From Phytopythium helicoides (lineage: Eukaryota; Oomycota; Peronosporomycetes; Pythiales; Pythiaceae): a DNA stretch of 64,000 bases. Location of the stretch: assembly GCA_024867545.1 (NCBI GenBank), contig JANFNE010000009.1, positions 594,501 to 658,500 of the forward strand, read 5' to 3'. The translations under genes were made by a program, and so were the position numbers. Shown piece by piece: positions 1 to 10,590 of this stretch (positions are counted from its first letter, which is position 1; each line of letters starts with the position of its first letter). Under the pieces are notes generated by a model. It was not told the origin of the DNA, searched no databases, and was given only the letters and a program-made list of their open reading frames with translations.

Positions 1-9
1 AAAACCCAC

Positions 10-307
10 CTTCGCCACCGCCGACCTCCCAGTTCTGCTCAATGTCGTCGCGGCTCGGCGCGTCCTGCTCCCACTCGTGGTCCGCGTCCACGACGCGCGT
101 GCCCAAGCGCTGAGTGTCCTTCTCACGGCGCTTCTTCTTGCTCTTGCGCTTCTTCTTGTCGTCGCCCCCGCCTACGAAGACCCGCATCAGAATGGAGCAC
201 ACCCAGCCTCAGTTACGAGCTGCATGGAGCAGCAGTCACCAGCGTTGCAGGGACGCACCAGGGGCGCCAGACATGTAGCGCTGCAGGTACTCGAGCTTGG
301 ACGCCAT
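10..307 (-). CDS. BUD13: BUD13/CWC26 pre-mRNA splicing factor, N-terminal part (partial)
   Basis: This is the first part of a minus-strand gene that continues off the left edge. Exon 1 is 307..259 and begins MASKLEYLQRYMSGAP. An 86-nt intron (donor GTGCGT, acceptor GTAG) leads to exon 2 at 171..10, which ends at a GTGGGT donor. Exon 2 carries a Lys/Arg-rich tract followed by an acidic RVVDADHEWEQD stretch. The order SKxEYLxRYxSG, basic tract, then R(I/V)VDxDxxW is characteristic of the BUD13 N terminus. BUD13 is a subunit of the RES (retention and splicing) complex, which binds the activated spliceosome in the nucleus and promotes efficient splicing and retention of unspliced pre-mRNA. The C-terminal SF3b/Pml1-binding part lies outside the window. 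The intron placement is my inference from frame continuity. Confidence 0.75.
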
Positions 308-423
308 CAGCTTTGAGGGAACCGTCGGCCACTGTGGACTGTGCTAAAACCTTTGAAAATTGTTTTATTGTATTTGTATGGTTCACACGTAATCGAACTG
401 CAACGTGCAGGGCTTCATCGCGC

Positions 424-1776
424 CTACGGCTTGAGCATGGCTGGGAGCACGAACGACATGAGCGAGCCGGCTGTGAGCCCGAAGGACACAATGAAGATCA
501 TGGTCGTGCCGCCGAGCTCCTTCTCGCGGTTCGTGTCGAGCACGCGCGGGTAGTACATGAAGGCCAATGTCGTGAGGAGTCCGTTCGAGAATGCACACGC
601 CAGCAGGAAAAAGAGCGCGAGCACGTCACTGTTGAAAAGCACAATCGTGATGACCTGGTGCTGGTCGTTCTGCAGATTGCACAGCAGGAATAGCGGGATG
701 AACAGGAATCGAGCGATGGAGCCAAGCAGCAGGGTCCGAGCATTTGGCTCTGGGATTGACGTTGCCACAAGACGGGAAAGAAAGTCCCCGAGATTGAACA
801 GGATGAGCGTGAATGGCGTGAAAAGCTCGCGAAAAAAACGGCCATGCTCTGGCTGCGTTGACTTGATCGACGACGTGATGGCTGGGAAAACGCCGAGCGT
901 CACGACGAACACCAAGAACACGGTCCCCAAGTACATGCGGATCTTGTATCCGAGCTCCCCGAGGTCCACCTTGCCATCTTTGCCAGTGATTTCTTCTCCA
1001 TCTTCTTCATGACTCTCTGCCAGCAAGAGTTCTTTTGAGGAGTCGTCCGTGTCAGTCGGGGTCTCGAGGTACGGCTTGCTGTGCTTCCTGTGCAGCTTGT
1101 GGGCTGGGTGGTCAACGTTCTGGTAGTGGCGGAACTCTGCCATATGGGTTAGCAGTCCAAATGCAGCAATGCAGACCACGAGCGTGATGAAGACCAGCAC
1201 AAAGTAGAGGAATGCGCACAAGTCTGGGTCTTCGTGCAGCTGGTGGAGCAGCTTGGGCCCCCTGCCGTCCGCCCAGAGAATGGCAAAGTTGGAGGACGAG
1301 ACCGCGAGTCCCGCCATGGCTTGACCCGCGATCACCGCCTGCGTGTACTGCGGGGGGAACTTGGGCGCGATGCGCAGGAGTCCATCCTGCATGATGGTCG
1401 ATGCGCTCGAGACGACGAAGATGCTCGCCATGGTGAGGTAGAAGAACCCGTAGCCGTAGTAGTCTGGCGTGCGTGCGAGCAGGCAGTGGCTAAACATGAC
1501 GCCCATGATGACGATGAGCGAGACGAACGTGGACGCTACGGCCGACGGCATGCGCTCGCCCACGCACACGGTGCGCACCATCATGGTGAGCAGGTTGGTC
1601 ACGTTGAAGGCCATGGCGAACCAGTTGAGGAACGTCGTCTCGTACGCCGTGCCCGCCAGGCGGTGCGCGAAGTAGCCCTGCGCCGTGATGAACACGTTCC
1701 AGGGCAGCGAGGAGCCGATGCCCAGCAGGAAGAACGTGCCATATATGGCGCGTACCGTGTGGTCGCGGCCGCCCAT
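424..1776 (-). CDS. Equilibrative nucleoside transporter (ENT/SLC29 family)
   Basis: An intronless 450-residue polytopic membrane protein. The N-terminal segment contains the ENT signature GIGSSLPWNVFITA in the first membrane helix, and the hydrophobicity pattern fits the usual 11 helices, with a long charged cytosolic loop in the middle (rich in D, E and K around residues 230-275). The C-terminal half contains LFNLGDFLSRLVAT, another typical ENT element. ENT proteins move nucleosides and nucleobases across the plasma or organelle membrane, mostly by facilitated diffusion. I chose the ATG at 1776 (MGGRDHTVRAIYG); the frame stays open upstream but only with non-ATG codons. It is transcribed away from the DCAF11-like gene, with about 320 bp between the two starts. 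Substrate cannot be read from sequence. Confidence 0.9.
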   Translation of the reverse strand: MGGRDHTVRAIYGTFFLLGIGSSLPWNVFITAQGYFAHRLAGTAYETTFLNWFAMAFNVTNLLTMMVRTVCVGERMPSAVASTFVSLIVIMGVMFSHCLLARTPDYYGYGFFYLTMASIFVVSSASTIMQDGLLRIAPKFPPQYTQAVIAGQAMAGLAVSSSNFAILWADGRGPKLLHQLHEDPDLCAFLYFVLVFITLVVCIAAFGLLTHMAEFRHYQNVDHPAHKLHRKHSKPYLETPTDTDDSSKELLLAESHEEDGEEITGKDGKVDLGELGYKIRMYLGTVFLVFVVTLGVFPAITSSIKSTQPEHGRFFRELFTPFTLILFNLGDFLSRLVATSIPEPNARTLLLGSIARFLFIPLFLLCNLQNDQHQVITIVLFNSDVLALFFLLACAFSNGLLTTLAFMYYPRVLDTNREKELGGTTMIFIVSFGLTAGSLMSFVLPAMLKP

Positions 1777-2093
1777 CGATCGTCGCCCTCGCGCCGAGCC
1801 GATCACCACCGGGAGGGCGATCTTTGCCTTGCGGTTTTTCTCTCCTCAGGATCAAGGTGATGACAATGTTAATACCCAATCATCGTCGAGAATTCGCTTC
1901 TAAGAAATATTATTGGATGAAAAGGGCGCGGCTGTTGACGGGGTGATTTCTGATTACGCTGCGTCACTAAAGCGAGAAGATCTCGCGGTGATGCGCCTCC
2001 CCATGCGTCCTGCTGCTTGCAGAACAGCAAAGGCGTTCGACGGCGACGACGACGACGGCGGGCACGATAGAGGCGCTCGGCGAGTTGTGGAAC
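1777..2093. promoter_or_regulatory. Divergent intergenic region between ENT and DCAF11-like genes
   Basis: This 317-bp gap separates two divergent ATGs and must hold both promoters. It has an AT-rich central part around 1855-1915 and a run of GAC triplets near 2040. I see no CCAAT pair or other motif I would name with confidence, and no additional gene. Confidence 0.5.
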
Positions 2094-3671
2094 ATGGCGC
2101 TGCGGTGGACGGACGTCGGGTCCGACGACGACGACGACTCGGACTGGCAGCCCGAGATCGAGGGCTCCGACGACGACGACGCCAGCGACGGACAGGTCGA
2201 CTACGAGGCCATGTTCGCGCGCGCGGCGTGCGAGTTTCTGTCCGAGGACGAGCGCGCTCGGCTCGCGCGCGTGTTCAACGGTGACCGCTTTGCACCGTTC
2301 CAGTTCTGGCGGTCGGAGCATGAGCGTGAGCAGCAGCGCAGCGTGCAGCACGAGCGTATTGCGCACCAGCTGCGAGGCTTCCGGGATGAGGAGACGCCAG
2401 TCGACGATGACGAAGCAGAGGAGGGAGAGGGCCAAGGTGGAAGAGAGAAGGAGCCCACGCGGCCGACGGGCAGGAAGACCAGGGCCAAGCTCATGCTGGA
2501 TACGCTTGCGAGGCGCGAGCAGACGGGCAGGACGTCAAAAGTGCAGCAGGTCAAGCTCCAGGAGGTGCTCATGCCGTTCCAGACCAACAAGCACTGCGAC
2601 GTGGTCGACTACGTGCGCGACCGGCTGTACTGCGGCGGATTTAATAGCACTGGCTCGAGCTTCCTCACTGCCGGCCAGCGCGGTGAGATCCTGCTTTATG
2701 ACACGGTCAACTGGAAGCGCAGCGCAGCTTTGCCCGTGCGCGACGTGAGCTGGACAGTCACGGACGCCAAGTTCACGCCGGATGACCAATTCGTCATGTA
2801 CTCTAGTATCAACTCGAACGTTCGCATGGTATCCGTCAACTACGAGCGCGATGGTAAGGAGTACGTATTCCCGCTTGTTCGCGGTCGTGGAGGCCGTCCA
2901 AGCTTTGGACGCGTCGGCGTTTGGTGTATCGACATGAACGCGGCGGGCACCGAGTTTGTTGCTGGCACTTCAAGAAGCAGCGTCATTCTGTACGACATGC
3001 AAATGCAAATGCCTGTCTGTCATGCTATCGGACATGACGATGATATCAACGCCATTGCGTTTGTTGACGGCCCACTACGCTCGAATGTGTTTGTGAGTGG
3101 CTCGGACGACTCCCTCATCAAGCTTTGGGACCGCCGCGTTCTATCGGAGGCGAATCCGAAGCCGCAGGGTGTCTTCCCGGGCCACACTGACGGGCTCACG
3201 TACATCTCTTCCCGTGACGATGGATACTACTTCATTTCGAACGCCAAAGATCAGACGTGCAAGCTTTGGGATATTCGCAAGTGCTACTCGTCGGACAGCT
3301 TCGACAAGCTCCCAGACGTGTCTCGCCCGTACACGTGGGACTACCGGTACCAGGCATACCCGGGCCGAATGCGGGTGCCAGTTGAGCACCCGCACGACCG
3401 GTCGGTCATGACCTACCGCGGCCATGCTGTGGTGGAGACGCTGATTCGCTGCCATTTCTCGCCTTTGCACTCGACGGCGCAGAAGTATGTATTTACAGGC
3501 TCGGCTGACGGTCGCGTGTACGTCTATGACGTCGTGTCTGGAGACCTCGTCGAGGTGTTCAATATGAAACCCTCGGGTCTCACCCGCGATGTCCGATGGC
3601 ATCCGTATGATCCCGTCATCGTCTCACCCGACTTCTATGGTAAGCTGTGCGTGTGGCAGCGCCAAGAGTGA
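2094..3671 (+). CDS. DCAF11: WD40-repeat protein, DCAF11/WDR23-like CUL4-DDB1 substrate receptor
   Basis: A single-exon 525-residue protein. It has an acidic N terminus (Asp-rich, residues about 5-35), a charged linker, then a WD40 propeller from about residue 180 to the end. The segments CGGFNSTGSSFLTAGQ, RDVSWTVTDAKFTPD, HDDDINAIAFVD and SNAKDQTCKLWDIRK match the DCAF11/WDR23 (plant LEC14B) family. Two WDxR boxes (LWDRRV and LWDIRK) are the type that dock on DDB1. The family acts as a substrate receptor of CUL4-DDB1 E3 ubiquitin ligases; in animals it targets the stress factor SKN-1/NRF2. Which oomycete substrate it binds is unknown. The start is the ATG at 2094 (MALRWTDVGSDDDDD); upstream in-frame codons are not ATG. 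Confidence 0.88.
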   Translation: MALRWTDVGSDDDDDSDWQPEIEGSDDDDASDGQVDYEAMFARAACEFLSEDERARLARVFNGDRFAPFQFWRSEHEREQQRSVQHERIAHQLRGFRDEETPVDDDEAEEGEGQGGREKEPTRPTGRKTRAKLMLDTLARREQTGRTSKVQQVKLQEVLMPFQTNKHCDVVDYVRDRLYCGGFNSTGSSFLTAGQRGEILLYDTVNWKRSAALPVRDVSWTVTDAKFTPDDQFVMYSSINSNVRMVSVNYERDGKEYVFPLVRGRGGRPSFGRVGVWCIDMNAAGTEFVAGTSRSSVILYDMQMQMPVCHAIGHDDDINAIAFVDGPLRSNVFVSGSDDSLIKLWDRRVLSEANPKPQGVFPGHTDGLTYISSRDDGYYFISNAKDQTCKLWDIRKCYSSDSFDKLPDVSRPYTWDYRYQAYPGRMRVPVEHPHDRSVMTYRGHAVVETLIRCHFSPLHSTAQKYVFTGSADGRVYVYDVVSGDLVEVFNMKPSGLTRDVRWHPYDPVIVSPDFYGKLCVWQRQE

Positions 3672-3840
3672 TCAAGACGTGCGTGGAGGAGGGGCTCCCG
3701 GCGAGTTGTCGAGTGTAAACTTTTGTTCGGCTGTCGAGAGAATACAGCCTGAATTGCATAGTGCATTTGATGCCTAAATTGTCTGTATCGTGTTTTCAAC
3801 GAAGCGATGTTACCTCGTCTAGTTTGCTGCGAGACCTGCC

Positions 3841-6800
3841 TCAGTAATGGCTGTTGCGGATGACGCGCTCCGAGCTGTTCTGAATCTTCACGACCTCGTT
3901 CGGGATCTCATGGCGAAGCCACAATCGCAAAAGCCGCTCGCGACGCTCCTCGTTCATATACAGTGGCCGACCCTTGCTGAGTTCGCGGTTGCGCTCGCCG
4001 AACTCCTCTCCGTACTCGTCAACATACAGACTACTCACATACGCTGCCAGCTTCCAGTACACAAGCAAAACAGCTCCTTCGAGTACCAGTAGGAACATAC
4101 CGCTGCCACGCCCGCACTTCTTGGCGTGCACGGTGCAGGCACCAGGGTTGGATTCCTCCGGGTATCCTTTGTCGACATGCGCTGCCGGACAAGTGTTTGC
4201 AGCACAGAGCAGCGTGCCACACACGAGGCAAACAGCAGGGCGAGCAGGGAACTGTTGGCACGACGCACATCGACGCTTCGCAAGCTCCGAGTAAAACTTG
4301 ACGTAAGCGCGTGGAAGTGATCGCAAGTAGCGCGTGCGGCTGGCGCCAGAGCAGTACACCGAGATGGTTGAGTGCATAGTGTGCAGATCATGAGCGAGAA
4401 CAACCGGAGTTGTCAGCTGCTGCTCCGAAGCAGCACGATCCGTGTTTGCAGCAGTGAACCATTGCTGCATGACACCACTCGTGTCTTGCATCTCGTCGTA
4501 CGCCGAGCGGAATCGGTCAACCCAGCGAAGTACGAGCCCCGACAGAGTGTCTGCTGGCTCATGATGCGTTAGGGAATTACTTACCGTCCGCTCATCATCA
4601 CTGTTGCCGGTGATCGAAGTGCCGGGGAATGATGCCATGAGATCAGAGAGTCGGACAAAGTTGACTGCGCGCACGTCCGCTTCAGTAATAAATACGGGCT
4701 TGCTCGTGTGGTGACCACCACTGTAGAGGGAATGAAGAAGAAAAGTGCAGATCCGGGCGATTGGTACCACTTCGCTCGCCACAATGTTGAGGAGCTCCTT
4801 GTCGTCGGTCGGTTGCTCAAAGGTAAACGTGTTCCCGCACGCATCGGCCAATTGCATTGCCAGCTCCTTTAGTTGATGTACGGCACGTTCGTTTTCCGTC
4901 TCAGGAGGGTGGCCGCTATCGCCTTGCTGCTTATTGTCCCCTTCATTGAAGCAGGCAACAAAAAAACGGACTTGCTCCTGAGAGTAAGCCAGGTTCTCAG
5001 CCATAGCCTCGGTGTACGGCGCTTTCCTCGTGATGATGTACCACAGCAACGTTTGCACAATGCGTGCGAGCACCACAAGCCGTCCAATGTGAACAGCCTC
5101 GTCCACACTCTCAGCCAGAAGCATACCCTTGACAAGAACACTTCCCAGATGACTCAAAAGCAATGGCTTCCTAGGTCGCCGAACTTTCCCCCATTGACTC
5201 TGCTTTCGCGTCTGAGTCTGCGTGCTTGGATGATCATTCTCTAACACGATTGTACCATCCGACTGCACGTCCGAGCCGCCGAAGAATAGCAAATGCGAGA
5301 TATGTTCACGCAACTCCATCGAGTCATCTCCCGCCCTAGGCTTCACCGTCTTCTTCACTTCCTTGAGCATCAATGGCAAAAAGCGCATGGCCTCAAGCAA
5401 CCGATGCTCAGCTCTGACATGGTCGTGCTCGTTCTGTGACAGTAACGTGCACAGCAAAGTATGGAAGAGCGCGTTACATCCCGACGTAGTGTACCGATCC
5501 GGCTGTGATTTTTGCATCGAGCCACAAGCAACTTTGTGAACTGCCATGCACAGTGACGATAGTCCGTCACGCATCCACATCGACATTTCTTCGCTGGTTT
5601 CGCCAGTGGCTTCCTCACTGGAATCGGCAGAGTCAACAACCACATCCGTCTTCTGCTCCAGAAGCTCATCTGATTCGGTAATGTCAGCATTCTCCACAGA
5701 GCTTGTTTCCATCGACGAGACATCCTCCGTGGTAGGCTGGGCAACAGTGCTTCCAAGCCACTCCAAGGTATCTTCTACTGACGTGTCGTTAGACTGGGCT
5801 GAAGACAGCACCAGTTCCTTCTTGGGAAGTAAATCAGCCAGGGTGTCAGTCGTTGTTGGGATAAGCACGTTGGAAATCGACTTGCATAACGGACACAAGA
5901 ATTCCTTCTTGGTCACGTCTACTGCGTTGAGTGCATGGCGGTGGTGGCCGCCGGTGATTGCACGCTGAAACTGCGACGCGTGATACGATTCCCAGCAAGT
6001 ATGGTGTACTGAGTGTCCACACATCCGCACATGCACGGGTACATCCTCTCCGACATGCATCTCGTCCATCGGAGTACTGGGAAAGAACCCATGGTTACCT
6101 CCGTTGAGTCGAGACAGCACTGGAGAGCACTGTGCAAAACCAACGTAGCACATGAAGCTGTTCTCGGAGTTGACCGAATGGCACATTGCGCACTCAGGCA
6201 ATGGCTCTGGCACATCTTTAGGGGGTGAATCGGCAGATGCCATATCCACATCATCTCCATCATCATCCGTGCTGTGGTTCCCTGTAGTTGCTATATTGTC
6301 GTCTGCCATCACGTCGTCGTCGTCAGCACCCATGTCTGCATCCATCATAGCCTTCATCTGTGCTGCGAACGCTGCCTGACGCTGCTGCATCTGCTGGATT
6401 GCGCGCAACTGCGCATCCTTTCGGCGTTGGGCGATGGCTTGCTTTCGCTCTGCTTCTTCGCGCGACTCTTGTTCAGAGACCTTGTGTTGCTCCACAATCT
6501 CGCGGCATCTATCATCTAGGCGAGAGAGTCGATGCAGCATCCAATCGATTCCACGCCCAACCTCGTGCTTCTGGTCACCATCCAAGTTTACAGATCCAGC
6601 AGTATTGCCGCCGGACACTGACCACGGGTTCAGCTTTAGCAGAAGCTGGATGATTGACAGCCGAGGTCGCGCATCCGGGTAGTAGCTAGGCTGGTCTGTC
6701 ACAACCCACTCCATGAAGCTACCAATTAGGTGCGCAGCTCGCTCACGATAAGCTGCAAAATCATCAGCAATCGTGGTCTCCAGGCTAGTGGTCGACTGGT

Positions 6801-9800
6801 AATACCGAACCTCCTCAACGACATACACTTGCAGGGTGAGCAGGTGCACAGCCTTGGAAAGAATGTTCAGACTACTCTGTGAATCCGTGAGTGCGCGCCA
6901 AAACGATTCGTACACCAAACGGCGCACATCTTCATGCAAAATTGACAGCCGGGTGATGCGGAAACCAGACGCACACGGCAAGAACATGTTTACTATTGGG
7001 AAGTCCAGCCAGGAAGTGTGGGTATCGTTCCGGTTGTCATCATCTTGTTGTTGCTCACTCTGTTTTGAGTTGCGCAGACGGTTTTGGAACCAGTTTTCAT
7101 GAGCAAACTCGTGCTGCTTGCGCGTGAGATGCACGAACGAAGGGTTGTACTCAGCGTAGAGCTCCGACTTCAAACGATACTGGAATTTCCCGGCCGCACC
7201 TGAATCACCAGTCGATGGAGCGCACACTTCCTTAAGAATCTGATCCAAAACAGCTCCGCCCGAGAAATTTGGTGGGAACAGGTTTTCGCGACTCTGGAAG
7301 AAGTCGTTTGTAATTTTGGATAGATCGCTGTGTGCGCACGGCCCCACGCACAACCGCTGCACGATTTCTCGACGCAGGTACGGAACCAAAGATTTAACAG
7401 GGTCTTCAGCAATCTTTGGAGGAAGTTCCGACGCAAGTTGTGCCAGAAGCGTCAAACACTCGCTCACCATCAGTTCAGATTCCTTGATATCTGCGCTGTT
7501 CTCGGCGTCATACCACTCTTCAACATCGAATCGCTCCATGATGGACGCCATCATCCAATCGATACCCAGCAACGGGAAGCCAAACTGCAAGAGAAGCAAG
7601 TCGAGGTCCCGAAAGCGTAGACAAAACGGCGGCTCACCGTAATTCATGCTGTGGTTGATCACAGACATACCGTTGCGCACCCACATCCCCGAATGAACTT
7701 GAGCGTCCCAAACGATGGCCTGCAGAACTGGTTCAATCAAGTGTACGCGATGCCAAAATCCCAGGGGGCTCGTTGCGTTATGGATCCAGACCGAGTCTTC
7801 GATGTTGCTACTGGTGTTCTCTGTAATTGCGTGCATAATCTCCAACCCGTGAGGTGAATCGCTCAGGGCTCGCACGAGCTGCGCGAGAGTACGTTGAAGA
7901 GGATAATGGCACGAAATTGAAATTTCGACTTGGTCTGGTCTGAGCGTGTCGCCAACTTGATAATCAGGGGGAGGGAAATACTTGCCTGATGAAGCAAGCC
8001 AGAAGAAGTAAGCGTCAAAGATGGGCTTCACAAAACGAGATATAAGGTTGCGCTTAAACGATACGGTGGTCGCCAGTTGTCTTTCGCTTGGCTTGAAAGC
8101 ATTTGACATGATCCACGCCGAGACATCCGAAGTTGTAGACACGAATTCAACGGTAACTACCCAGCCTCGCGACTCCATCTCGACGTGATCACCGAACCGC
8201 CGAATCTCCGAGCAAGCGCCTTGAAAGTAAGATAAATACAGGAGGAAATTAGCATATCGCGATCCACTCTTGTCCAGCACAAATCGCTCCGCAACGCTTT
8301 CAATTTGTAGCACGTATCGCAGATCAAGAAGGCCAGACATGTAGCGACGAAAGACAAACACAGGCGAATTGACATCGAGCTCATAGCGTCCAGTGAGATC
8401 TGTCTCGGGTGGAAGCTGAAGGAACGTGGAGAGCTCCTTAGTTTTTCGAACGCGGTAACCTGCTTCCTGCGCTTCGAGCTCTAAAGATGGGAGGTCCACT
8501 TCGCGCAACGACAGTGCGCGCGTTCGCTGAACCCCGAGAGCGAACACGTCCCAGATGTCCAACTCTTCGATCTCGTGGGGATTCACCACGTAGGCGAGGT
8601 TTTCCCATGACGAATCAAATGGAATCTCAATGCGATCCAGCTTTGGTTTCTTCCGCAGCGTCTCGAGAACAGAGTCAATAAGAACTTCCAGCAGCCCGTA
8701 TCGGCCAACTAGCTCCTTGACAAAGCTGGCGCGGTTAAAAAATTGGACACTAAAGGCTAGTATGGTGGTCGTGGAGCTTCCGACGCCAGCCGCGTATTCG
8801 CGGTAGAGCTGCTGGTATGACGAAGTGAAAGCGATCGCAAATGCCTGCTTAAAAACGGGGTCTGCGAGCAACGCCATGAGCAGACTGTGAAGCGCATCGC
8901 TCTCACTTTTTGGTAGGAATGCATCGGCCATAATGACAGACCGCAGAAGCGGGTAAGCCTCCTCTCCGTCAACTTCCATGCTGTCGTCGTCGCCAAGCGG
9001 ATAAATAGCGCGCATCTATAGGATAGCGTGTGTCAATATCTTTGTTTGATGCCACCAGCAAATGCAAAACCACATCTTGTGACTGCAACGCACCTGCTCA
9101 CAAATTAACCTGCACATGCTGTCCGACAGATTTGCTAGTTCTACTAGCCATTGCAGGAGAGAATTGATGACTGGAACCTTTGACTTGTAGTCGGTTGAAA
9201 CGATCGACGTCATGATCCCGTGCCTATTGAGCGACCCAGCGAGCTCTATTGCTTCTTCACGAGTGGCTTTAGCGCGGACGACACTTTGCTTCTGTGATGA
9301 GGTCTCTCCGACGATCTTTAGCATTTGGTACTGGAAAGGAGAAATCGTCAGGGTCTTTCCATATCAAGTAAGCTCGAACCAGCGAAACGTAGTACGTACG
9401 GCAATCGCGGGGTGGGCCTTGTTCAAAGCCGTGGCGAACTCTTGCGACGTCTTGAGCTCGTTGTAGTGCACAATGACAGCGTACCGTTTGTCTGCCGGTT
9501 CGCGTGCGAGGTTGTCACGCACGCTCTCGACGTCGTCTTTGGTAACAATCGACCCAGAGCGCGCCTCCTGGATGGTATCCAGAACAACCTGCATGACTTC
9601 CCCGATGCACTCGCGGGACTTGACCAGCATGTCGTGCGGTAGCAGCGCTAGCGGGTCGGCATCTTGTGCTCCCTGCATCCGCGCAAGCGTCCCAACAGTT
9701 AGTCGCGTGGCCACGAAGCGATCCTCGAGAGCGGATCCTACCTTGTGGCGCGTGCAGAACCCCTCTGGCGCCCACGCCTCGGTGTCTCCGCAGTCGCAGC

Positions 9801-10245
9801 AGCCGCCGCTGTGTGTGTAGTAGAAGAAGACCTCGTGTCCCTCGTGGTCGCTCGAGATGAAGCAGTCGTTGCACATGACGCACGTCTCGTCAACCTGGCA
9901 GACCTTGCAGTTCCAGGCGATGTCGCCGGGCTTGAACTCGTACGCGCACATGCGCTTGGGCAGCGCCTCAAGCGCCTGGCGCGCGCCGGCGTCCAGCACG
10001 CACTCGCGCAGCGCGCGCAGCTTCTCCTGCTCCAGCGCCTCGTTGCTCTTGTCGCCCCAGCCCGCGGCCGCCAGCATCTCGGCCAGCAGCGCGCGCACCT
10101 TGGCGCGAGGCGTGGCGGCGGCCGCCGTGGCGCGCGCCAGCTCACTGCGCCTCGCCGCGCTCTGCGACTCGCGCTCGGCCCCTCGGTCCGCAGCATCTGC
10201 GAGCTCGCGCTCGATCGCCGACCGCGCGCGCGCGAACAGGTCCAT
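3841..10245 (-). CDS. UBR1/UBR2-type N-recognin E3 ubiquitin ligase
   Basis: Three exons: 10245..9400, 9330..9094 and 9015..3841, with donors GTACGT and GTGCGT, giving about 2,085 residues (human UBR1 has about 1,750). Domain order: the UBR box at about residues 99-168 (CKVCQ, CVMCNDCF, HEGHEVFFYYTHSGGCCDCGD), a ClpS-like region at about 250-325 joined across intron 1, a large helical body, an acidic linker, a RING-type domain at about 1303-1404 (CAMCH ... CGHSVHHTCW ... CPLC), and the C-terminal UBR autoinhibitory domain at about 1930-2085 (PAVCLVCGTLLC, CGRGSGMFLLV). The family recognises basic and bulky hydrophobic N-terminal residues of N-degrons and ubiquitinates those proteins with a RAD6-type E2. 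Every diagnostic part is present, so the family call is firm. Extra length lies mostly in the linkers. Confidence 0.93.
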
Positions 10246-10590
10246 GAGGCGAGGGAGGCGAGGGAGAAGGCGACAGGCGGCCGGGATCTGCGCTCGCCTG
10301 CCTGTGAGTCGCCTCGGAAGAAGTCTGTGCCAAAAATCTCCCTTTTCTTCCGGCCGAATAAAACCCGGCGGGGAAAAACCCAGGCCGACGAAAACACGCG
10401 GCATATTGGGGGACAGCGGAAGTGGGTTTTTTGGACGTTCAAGCGGGTTTTATGCAAAAACACAAAGGCCGCCGCTCGTGTACTGGATTGTACGGTTACA
10501 GAGCGCTCGGTAGAGGCGCTCGCTAACTGTTCTGTACGTGCAAAGAGCAAGTTGAAGTGCATGCCAATCCGACATCATCATCATCAATCA
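10246..10590. other. Intergenic region, UBR promoter and 3' end of the NT-C2 gene
   Basis: A 345-bp gap between two minus-strand genes. The UBR-proximal part is rich in CG and GAGG repeats. The other end has a short CAT-triplet run at about 10571-10590 next to the stop codon of the coiled-coil gene. I see no further gene. Confidence 0.5.
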